Source of the DNA: Treponema sp.
GTDB lineage: Bacteria; Spirochaetota; Spirochaetia; Treponematales; Rectinemataceae
NCBI GenBank assembly: GCA_012516755.1
Contig: JAAYWE010000278.1
Coordinates: forward strand, 1-5,428
Reading direction: 5' to 3'
DNA: 5,428 nt
The notes below the pieces were generated by a model. The model was not told where the DNA came from. It saw only the letters and a list, made by a program, of their open reading frames with translations, and ran no database searches. The stretch's first letter is position 1, and each line of letters starts with the position of its first letter. Below, in pieces: positions 1 through 4,306 of the stretch. A program made the position numbers and the translations under genes.

Positions 1-121
1 TTCCCACGCCTGAGTAGCCAAGCTCATTCATCTTTGCAGCCATAGCAAGATAGAGATAGGCTGAGTATATTTCTTTATTGATTTGTAGATTGATTCGATC
101 GATCATTCTTTGTGATAACAT
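1..121 (-). CDS. ftnA: Ferritin, N-terminal 40 residues (gene cut by the left window edge)
   Basis: Reading the minus strand from an ATG at 121 gives 40 residues with no stop, starting MLSQRMIDRINLQINKEIYS and continuing with AYLYLAMAAKMNELGYSGVG. This is the first helix of a non-haem ferritin (FtnA type). The family forms a 24-subunit shell that oxidises Fe2+ and stores it as ferric mineral in the cytoplasm. Glu17 and Tyr24 fall at the numbering of a ferroxidase-site glutamate and the conserved nearby tyrosine in E. coli FtnA. The sequence does not fit the N-terminus of bacterioferritin. The start is well supported: a perfect AGGAGG lies at 128-133, six bases upstream. About three quarters of the protein lies outside the window, so the rest of the ferroxidase site cannot be checked. 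It lies downstream of tag on the same strand but has a promoter candidate of its own. Confidence 0.9.
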   Translation of the reverse strand, partial: MLSQRMIDRINLQINKEIYSAYLYLAMAAKMNELGYSGVG

Positions 122-161
122 AGCATTCCTCCTAACTAATTCTGAGAGCATGATTAGATTT

Positions 162-176
162 CATGGCCGGGCCATG
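162..176. repeat. Perfect GC-rich palindrome in the ferritin leader
   Basis: CATGGCCGGGCCATG is a 15-base inverted repeat with seven-base arms around one central base, in an otherwise AT-rich spacer. Relative to the predicted ferritin promoter it starts at about +1 to +2. It could be a protein-binding operator, or a hairpin at the very 5' end of the ferritin mRNA. It is not a good terminator for minus-strand transcripts from tag, because no T tract follows in that direction. In the plus direction it is followed by CGTTTT, but no plus-strand gene ends there. It does not resemble the AT-rich Fur box. Confidence 0.5.
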
Positions 177-183
177 CGTTTTA

Positions 184-211
184 AATATAAGGTTTTTTAT
201 ATAAAAGGCAA
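184..211 (-). promoter_or_regulatory. Probable sigma70-type promoter for ferritin
   Basis: On the minus strand TTGCCT (211 to 206) is followed after 16 bases by TATATT (189 to 184). The -10 element has one mismatch to TATAAT and the -35 element matches four of six bases. Transcription would begin near 177, leaving a leader of about 56 bases that begins with the 162-176 palindrome and ends with the AGGAGG site. The spacer is very AT-rich, so other chance matches are possible. Confidence 0.4.
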
Positions 212-226
212 AGCATAAGATAGGAT

Positions 227-796
227 TTATCTAAGCCCCACAATTTCTGCATGTCTAAAGCAACTTATAAGATGATCATTAATAATGCCGATGGCTTGGA
301 GATGGGAGTATATTGTGATCGACCCAACATATGCAAAGCCAGCTTTTTTCATTTCATTGCTAACTAGATCTGAAAGCTCTGTCTGTACGGGTATTTCGGA
401 AATGTCTTGCCAATGGTTGATAATTGGATGGCCTTCAACAAAATGCCAAATCCATGAATCAAAGGAGCCATATTTCTTCTGAATAGCACAGAAGGCGCAC
501 GCGTTTTTGACAGCTGCTTCAAGTTTTCGTTTGTTTCGTATTAGTTTAGGATTTGCGAGCAGGTTAGCTATATCTTCCTCGCGAAAGCCCGCAACTATCT
601 GTGGCTCAAAATCCGCAAATGCATTTCGGTATGCCTCGCGCTTACCGAGAACAGTTCGCCAGGACAAGCCCGCTTGTTGGGTTTCGAGTAGCAAGAATTC
701 GAAATGGATTTGATCATCATGAACAGGGCTACCCCATTCTTTGTCGTGATATTGAATGTAGACTGGGTCGCTTCCACACCATGGGCAACGAATCAT
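227..796 (-). CDS. tag: DNA-3-methyladenine glycosylase I (Tag)
   Basis: A 189-aa protein, close to the 187 aa of E. coli Tag and collinear with it. Tag is a monofunctional helix-hairpin-helix base-excision enzyme that removes 3-methyladenine from alkylated DNA, leaving an abasic site. The family's zinc ligands are present at the E. coli positions: Cys4, His17, His175 and Cys179. The base-binding pocket residues Tyr16, Glu38 and Trp46 are also present, within QQAGLSW (40-46). The segment NPKLIRNKRKLEAAVKNA (82-99) fits the DNA-binding helical region, and AGFAYVG (152-158) and NDH (173-175) are typical of the family. The start at 796 is fixed by an in-frame TGA 12 bases upstream. No Shine-Dalgarno sequence precedes it, so translation may be weak or the leader short. 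No terminator is visible after the stop, so read-through into ferritin is possible. Confidence 0.97.
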   Translation of the reverse strand: MIRCPWCGSDPVYIQYHDKEWGSPVHDDQIHFEFLLLETQQAGLSWRTVLGKREAYRNAFADFEPQIVAGFREEDIANLLANPKLIRNKRKLEAAVKNACAFCAIQKKYGSFDSWIWHFVEGHPIINHWQDISEIPVQTELSDLVSNEMKKAGFAYVGSITIYSHLQAIGIINDHLISCFRHAEIVGLR

Positions 797-835
797 TAGA
801 GCAGAATATCATAATTAGGAAAGAAAACAGAGATG

Positions 836-865
836 TTGATAAAGAGTTAGTCATTGCTATATACT
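836..865 (+). promoter_or_regulatory. Probable sigma70-type promoter for the 927-1460 gene
   Basis: TTGATA at 836-841 is followed after 18 bases by TATACT at 860-865. Each hexamer matches five or four of six consensus bases, and the surroundings are AT-rich. The transcript would start near 872 and carry a leader of about 55 bases with AGGAGG at 916-921. Confidence 0.5.
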
Positions 866-869
866 ATAA

Positions 870-898
870 ATTATAAGCTACTAGCCTAGCATTTCTAA
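870..898 (-). promoter_or_regulatory. Possible promoter for tag, divergent from the plus-strand promoter
   Basis: On the minus strand a perfect TATAAT (875 to 870) lies 17 bases after TTAGAA (898 to 893), which matches only three of six -35 bases. Transcription would start near 863, inside the -10 element of the opposing promoter, so the two would overlap back to back and might interfere with each other. The call rests mainly on the -10 element. Confidence 0.3.
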
Positions 899-907
899 TC
901 CAGATTA
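896..907. repeat. TAATC-CA-GATTA dyad between tag and the barrel gene
   Basis: Five-base inverted arms (896-900 and 903-907) flank two bases. The dyad overlaps the possible -35 element of tag and lies in the leader of the plus-strand gene, nine bases before its AGGAGG. The two-base centre is too short for an RNA hairpin loop, so a protein-binding site is the better reading. A wider pair, GCTAC (877-881) and GTAGC (909-913), encloses it. Short AT-rich dyads are common by chance. Confidence 0.25.
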
Positions 908-926
908 AGTAGCATAGGAGGACCAC

Positions 927-1460
927 GTGAAAAGAAGCAAAATTCTCATGATTGCTTGTATTATGATCGTTGCTATTTTAAGCCCTTTGCTTGCACAAAA
1001 CGTTACAAATGAAGTTCATGCCGAAGTAGGCGAGATACATGCATTGGGTGGAATAGGTTTTGGTTGGAGAGGTTTTGGAGTCAGCGGTGGAATGGAATAT
1101 ATCTTGCAAAAATTCACAATTCCGAACTTTCCTCTTTCGCTTGGCGTGATGGGAATTGCTGGCATGGATTTCGGCAAAGGTTTCGATCTTTCTGCAGCTG
1201 CAATGGCTACCCTTCATTGGGGTATGAAAGCTTATAAGGACTTTCCCGAATTCTTTAGGAATTTTGATTGGTATCTTGGTCTAGGTATGGGAGTGGGAAT
1301 CCTTTCAGATTTTGGTTTTGGTATCTCCACGGGAGGTGGACTATCTTACTATGTGAATGACAAATTTGCGATAGATCTGCATTCTTATTACATCAATTAT
1401 TTTGTGGGAGGAGGTTCTGGTTTTAGCGAAACCATCGGCATTCGCTATGCTGTGAAATGA
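927..1460 (+). CDS. Secreted glycine-rich protein, probable small outer-membrane beta-barrel
   Basis: A 177-aa protein I cannot assign to a named family. The start is GTG, supported by a perfect AGGAGG at 916-921 five bases upstream; the next in-frame ATG (residue 8) has no such site and would remove the basic N-terminus. Residues 1-22 form a signal peptide: KRSK, then a hydrophobic core, then SPLLAQ. Cleavage could follow Ala23 or Ala32 (VHA). The mature part has alternating hydrophobic and small or polar residues rich in Gly, Phe and Tyr, as in GGIGFGWRGFGVSGGMEY (about 41-58) and the stretch from about 113 to 177, which ends in GIRYAVK. No long transmembrane helix follows the signal. At about 145-155 mature residues it is the size of an eight-stranded barrel of the OmpW/OmpA class. 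That placement is inference from composition. The last residue is Lys, not the usual aromatic. It is monocistronic, with its own promoter candidate and a terminator downstream. Confidence 0.8.
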   Translation: MKRSKILMIACIMIVAILSPLLAQNVTNEVHAEVGEIHALGGIGFGWRGFGVSGGMEYILQKFTIPNFPLSLGVMGIAGMDFGKGFDLSAAAMATLHWGMKAYKDFPEFFRNFDWYLGLGMGVGILSDFGFGISTGGGLSYYVNDKFAIDLHSYYINYFVGGGSGFSETIGIRYAVK

Positions 1461-1512
1461 GTTCATTGCTTTATTATTGATATTTTTCATGATCACTTTT
1501 GATCCCCACAAT

Positions 1513-1547
1513 GCACGCAGCTATAATTGAGAGTTGCGTGCTTTTTT
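1513..1547 (+). terminator. Rho-independent terminator after the barrel gene
   Basis: GCACGCAGCT (1513-1522) pairs with AGTTGCGTGC (1532-1541) to make a 10-bp stem with one G-U pair and a nine-base loop. Six T residues (1542-1547) follow directly. It lies 52 bases after the stop at 1460 and is a textbook terminator for that gene. Confidence 0.9.
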
Positions 1548-1613
1548 GTAGACTTTAAGCTTTATGATGGTCATCAGTTGATGGGTTCATTTATGGCTTC
1601 AAGCGAATTTTGT

Positions 1614-1639
1614 TAGCCATCTTTCTTGGCTATATTTTT
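1614..1639 (+). terminator. Weak second terminator-like hairpin
   Basis: TAGCCA (1614-1619) and TGGCTA (1627-1632) form a six-bp stem with a seven-base loop, followed by AT and five T residues (1635-1639). The stem is short and only moderately GC-rich. It could act as a backup to the stronger terminator upstream or be a chance structure. Confidence 0.3.
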
Positions 1640-1649
1640 GATCATCCAT

Positions 1650-1811
1650 GATCCAACCTCCGTCCCCAAAGCAAAGCCAAGTACTAGGCGCTATCCTCAA
1701 TCTCAAAGCCGTCAAGACTAACGAAGATTAAACCTCTGTCCCCGAGCACCCGAGCAGTCCAACCGAGCAGACTCCAATCAGCCCCCAAGGATCACCAAGA
1801 CCACCGGGGAC
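1650..1811. repeat. C-rich element with GTCCCC boxes, probable non-autonomous dispersed repeat
   Basis: Two direct copies of an 18-base box, GATNNAACCTCYGTCCCC, lie at 1650-1667 and 1726-1743, matching at 15 of 18 positions and 76 bases apart. A third box is inverted: CGGGGAC at 1805-1811 is the reverse complement of GTCCCCG at 1738-1744. CCGAGCA occurs three times between them (1742-1748, 1750-1756, 1763-1769). The composition changes sharply from the AT-rich left flank to C-rich, G-poor sequence on the plus strand, and back to AT-rich after 1811. This looks like an inserted or eroded mobile repeat, not local spacer DNA. Read on the minus strand the boxes are GGGGACGGAGGTT and GGGGACAGAGGTT. 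From memory, similar boxes recur in many genomes, some near REP-associated (IS200-like) transposases, but no transposase is present here. The outer ends are not defined by target-site duplications that I could find. Confidence 0.5.
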
Positions 1812-1814
1812 TAT

Positions 1815-1867
1815 AAAAATCGATGGTTAAGAGGCTTCTAGGATATTTTCGCGACCTCGACGATTTT
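1815..1867 (-). terminator. Long imperfect hairpin after the patatin gene, possible terminator
   Basis: In the minus direction AAAATCG (1867 to 1861) can pair with CGATTTT (1822 to 1816), with an inner GAGG/CCTC pairing (1858-1855 with 1834-1831). The last arm runs into TTTTT. It begins 16 bases after the patatin stop, a sensible place for a terminator. The pairing is interrupted and the loop is large, so termination would be weak. The arms are symmetric enough that it could also act on plus-strand transcripts. Confidence 0.3.
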
Positions 1868-1882
1868 ATACTGAGTTTATTC

Positions 1883-3991
1883 TTATAAGAGCATCCCTGC
1901 CCGGAATTGAAGCGAGATGATCTTGGAACCTGAATAACTTGCATAAAAAGTCATGGTTGCAGGAGCAAGTCCAAAAGCGCGAGCTTCAAATGAAAAGGAC
2001 AATCCTGCAGCCCAATCGTTCATATGGAAGTCTTCATCCGATGTGCTATTCCAGCGCGTGTCGAAGAATGGAGCCAGCTCAAAGCCTTTTAGGAGCAAGG
2101 CTTCTGAAATATCAAGAAATAATTCATGGGGCGAAAATGGGATTTCCACATTTGTGATCAAATTGGAGTTTACTGCTTTTCTTGTTGCTATACTCCTAAA
2201 TCCATCGTATTTGGATTCCATGAACTCCTGGTTATTGAGTGACACTTTCGAAAAAGCACGAAACTTGGGGCTCACCCATTTGGAATCAAATCCTCCCTGG
2301 AGAGAACCTTGTAAACCCACTGCGTTTTTTAATCCAACAGAATTTTCCGCAAAAGCTCCTATATATGCTGAGTACCATGGCTGGATAGAGGGGCCTGATT
2401 TTTCGTATTTTCTCGGCATCTCTGTCTGGAAAAATGCACATGTCTGCCAATTCGCGATCGAAAAATCCATTTTGAAAAAGATATCGCCTCCTATATGAAA
2501 TCCTCGTTTTCTTTCTTCTTGTGCTTTCATCCAGATCATACGGCTTGCTAACTCCCAACAGCTGGAGTCATGCGATAATATCGAGGTTGAGCTATAATCC
2601 CCCCATAGACGGGCAGTAAACCATGCATTGAGGCTGTCTAGCGGATTTACACGAAAGGCAGTCTCTATTGCCCACACCTTTCCTGGATCTGGGTTAAGAG
2701 CATTGAAATAAGATAAATAGGACTTGAACTTCAAATAAGAGAAAGCAAGAGATGCCCCTATGCGTGCCTCTGTCCCCGTCTCTCCTGGCATGGATATAAA
2801 AGGATCAAAAAGCCTCAGAATAGGTATGCCTCTCAGCATGAGGGAGGTGGAGGGTTGTTGGCCACTTTGGAGGTCTTGAATGGTATTGTTAAGATTCTCA
2901 TGCATTTCGCTGCGCAATTCGAAGAATTCAGGAGAAGGAGGGTTTTCTAGATCTTTGCGAGAAATAAGATCTAATTGCTCGAGAGCATTCTGTGCGCTCA
3001 ATTCACCTTTTTCTATAATTATATCAGGGTCAGTAAATTGCATATAAGATAGGTTTTCCACATCGTTGCGGATTACCAGGGCCTTTGATCTCTCTATTCC
3101 TGCCATACCTGATCGAGTTTTTCCGATATCTACAGCTCGGTTAATGACCGTGACTGGACTAGAAAAATCCATCGCTCGGTTATAAAAGGCGGTTGAAATG
3201 ACAAGGCGGTCGCTGAATATGAGGGCAGGTTCTACAGGCGCAATGGTCGTGGCTCCTGCATCGATCAGGACAAAATTGTCGAATTCTTGAGGTTCGAAAA
3301 TAGCGGGCATTGCAAACGCACTTGCCATTACAAGATCAAATGGACCTTCTGCGATCCATATCTGCTGTCGAGATTTGAGATCTTCTGCTATTATGATAAT
3401 AGGAATCGCTGTCTCAGAAACATCGAGTCTTCCGATAATCTTCCTCAGAATAGCCTTGAACATATCGGTATTGATGAGACCACCATTTGTGGGTATCACT
3501 GGAGTAAAGAAAGACTCAAGCGGAAGCGATTTGATTATGAATTCGATGTCTTGGGGTGAATATCCAGCAGCGTATAGCATGCCGACAACAGCTCCCATGG
3601 AGCTTGCAACAATGAAATCCGGATAAATGTTGGCCTTTTCCAATATTTTTAGGACGCCGATATGCGCATAAGCTCGCGCCGATCCTCCACAGAGAACAAT
3701 TCCAAGAGGGGGTCGCGGCTCGCTGTTTTGGTTCTTATCGAAGTCGGGGAACTCCGTTCTTTGCTCTAGCCTTGCAATGAATGTCTTTTCTCCCAAGAAC
3801 ACTGGTTTTGTGATATTTCGAAGAGCATCTCCTTCCGGGAAAGCGAATTCAAAATTATCAAAAGATGGAAGCTCGCCAGAAAAAGGCTGGCTTTGCTGAG
3901 CTTGAAGATTCAAGGTTGATAAACATATTAAGATAAGCGATAGAAGCCTAGATGGCATATGCCTGCGATTTCTATCAAGAATAGTCTTCAT
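1883..3991 (-). CDS. Secreted patatin-like phospholipase with C-terminal outer-membrane beta-barrel
   Basis: A 702-aa protein. The N-terminus has a signal peptide (basic segment, then LLSLILICLSTLNLQA, cleavage likely after Ala31). Residues 36-95 are a poorly conserved linker. Residues about 96-290 are a patatin domain with the expected order of motifs: oxyanion-loop GGSARAYAHIG (102-112), nucleophile elbow ASSMGA (129-134, Ser131), and catalytic aspartate DAG (244-246). Patatins are Ser-Asp dyad lipid acyl hydrolases. Residues from about 395 to 702 are rich in alternating hydrophobic and aromatic segments with many Trp, Phe and Tyr, as in an Omp85-type barrel. This matches the PlpD class (type Vd secretion), in which the barrel anchors or exports the patatin. 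I see no clear POTRA domain between them; the 290-395 linker is largely charged and helical-looking. All three catalytic motifs deviate from the family consensus. No ribosome binding site precedes the ATG at 3991; Met12 (ATG at 3958) is an alternative start that gives a more compact signal peptide. Confidence 0.88.
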   Translation of the reverse strand: MKTILDRNRRHMPSRLLSLILICLSTLNLQAQQSQPFSGELPSFDNFEFAFPEGDALRNITKPVFLGEKTFIARLEQRTEFPDFDKNQNSEPRPPLGIVLCGGSARAYAHIGVLKILEKANIYPDFIVASSMGAVVGMLYAAGYSPQDIEFIIKSLPLESFFTPVIPTNGGLINTDMFKAILRKIIGRLDVSETAIPIIIIAEDLKSRQQIWIAEGPFDLVMASAFAMPAIFEPQEFDNFVLIDAGATTIAPVEPALIFSDRLVISTAFYNRAMDFSSPVTVINRAVDIGKTRSGMAGIERSKALVIRNDVENLSYMQFTDPDIIIEKGELSAQNALEQLDLISRKDLENPPSPEFFELRSEMHENLNNTIQDLQSGQQPSTSLMLRGIPILRLFDPFISMPGETGTEARIGASLAFSYLKFKSYLSYFNALNPDPGKVWAIETAFRVNPLDSLNAWFTARLWGDYSSTSILSHDSSCWELASRMIWMKAQEERKRGFHIGGDIFFKMDFSIANWQTCAFFQTEMPRKYEKSGPSIQPWYSAYIGAFAENSVGLKNAVGLQGSLQGGFDSKWVSPKFRAFSKVSLNNQEFMESKYDGFRSIATRKAVNSNLITNVEIPFSPHELFLDISEALLLKGFELAPFFDTRWNSTSDEDFHMNDWAAGLSFSFEARAFGLAPATMTFYASYSGSKIISLQFRAGMLL

Positions 3992-4295
3992 TTACTGTCA
4001 GTATATATTGATATTAGATGAAGACGGAAGAGTATTTTTGAGAATTTTTAAATACCGTAGGTCTTTTTCAGCTGTCATTGTGGCTGTGTGATTTTCCGAT
4101 GGCTCTTATGAGTTTTTTCAAGTGAAGATTATCGGAGCATTGTTAATGCCTCGACAATGGCGATGGATATTTGTTATTCTTTTTATATGGAAAGCGATAG
4201 CTCATCTTCAAGTGACTCTGACTATTTCATATGCATTGGTCCTAAATATGTTGAATTAATGGCAATAGCTCCTATATCTGGAGACGAGGTGCGCA
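3992..4295. other. 304-bp divergent leader between the patatin and CNNM-like genes
   Basis: This AT-rich stretch must hold promoters for two divergent genes, but no pair of hexamers stands out on either strand. On the minus strand TATACT occurs 12 bases before the patatin ATG without a good -35 partner. The half nearest the CNNM-like gene holds two overlapping small ORFs, listed separately. No strong terminator-like hairpin or known riboswitch consensus was recognised. Confidence 0.5.
4146..4259 (+). CDS. Possible 37-aa hydrophobic small protein upstream of the CNNM-like gene
   Basis: ATG at 4146 has GGAG at 4134-4137, eight bases upstream, a good ribosome binding arrangement. The product begins MPRQWRWIFVILFIWKAIAH and ends with LVLNMLN before TAA at 4257. 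It has a basic N-terminus followed by hydrophobic sequence with few charges, as in a single-pass small membrane protein. The stop is 36 bases before the CNNM-like ATG, so the two could be co-transcribed, and it could serve as a leader peptide. A GTG in the same frame at 4122 would extend it to 45 aa but has no ribosome binding site. It overlaps another small ORF in a different frame, and at most one of the two is likely to be real. AT-rich DNA readily produces hydrophobic chance ORFs. Confidence 0.3.
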   Translation: MPRQWRWIFVILFIWKAIAHLQVTLTISYALVLNMLN

Positions 4296-4306
4296 ATGAT
4301 CTCTGA
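4157..4306 (+). CDS. Possible 49-aa small protein overlapping the CNNM-like start
   Basis: This frame is open from 4112, right after a TGA at 4109-4111, and has its first ATG at 4157. The product includes DSSSSSDSDYFICIGPKY and ends ISGDEVRNDL, a soluble-looking acidic sequence that I do not recognise. Its TGA (4304-4306) falls 8-10 bases inside the CNNM-like gene, so the two reading frames overlap by 11 bases, an arrangement that permits translational coupling. Against it, no ribosome binding site lies at a normal distance from either ATG 4157 or ATG 4163. Because the frame is open further upstream without a start codon, it could also be the tail of a decayed gene. Confidence 0.22.
   Translation: MAMDICYSFYMESDSSSSSDSDYFICIGPKYVELMAIAPISGDEVRNDL

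Larger units (their letters stand above)
1461..1882. other. 422-bp non-coding stretch between two convergent genes
   Basis: The left part (1461-1640) is AT-rich and holds a strong terminator and a weaker terminator-like hairpin, both oriented for the plus strand. The right part (about 1650-1811) is abruptly C-rich and looks like a small repeat element. The end (1815-1867) holds a long imperfect hairpin suited to ending the minus-strand patatin transcript. No ORF here has both a ribosome binding site and a credible protein sequence. The two flanking genes are convergent, so no gene promoter is expected. Confidence 0.7.

Noticed and set aside
285..876. Several plus-strand open frames of 65-91 codons opposite tag
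   Set aside because: Tag is complete with all zinc and pocket residues. The opposite frames have no ribosome binding sites or recognisable protein features and are shadows.
1640..1653. GATCAT-CC-ATGATC inverted repeat at the left edge of the C-rich element
   Set aside because: The two-base centre is too short for a hairpin. No matching copy was found at the right edge, so it is not supported as an element terminus.
1648..1731. 27-codon plus-strand ORF (MIQPPSPKQSQ...) inside the C-rich element
   Set aside because: It has no ribosome binding site, and its start and stop fall at the repeat boxes. The reading frame is better explained as a by-product of the repeated DNA.
1742..1769. Three CCGAGCA copies as a CRISPR-like or tandem array
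   Set aside because: The units are only seven bases with unequal spacing (8 and 13 bases) and no spacer structure. They are part of the C-rich element's composition.
1953..2498. 181-codon plus-strand open frame opposite the patatin gene
   Set aside because: It lies wholly antisense to the barrel region of a convincing 702-codon gene. It has no signal, domain or ribosome binding site, and its sequence looks like a translated complement.
3902..3991. Possible lipoprotein signal at Cys23 of the patatin
   Set aside because: The residues before Cys23 are L-I-L-I, without the small residue needed just before the cysteine of a lipobox. An ordinary signal peptidase I site at Ala31 fits better.
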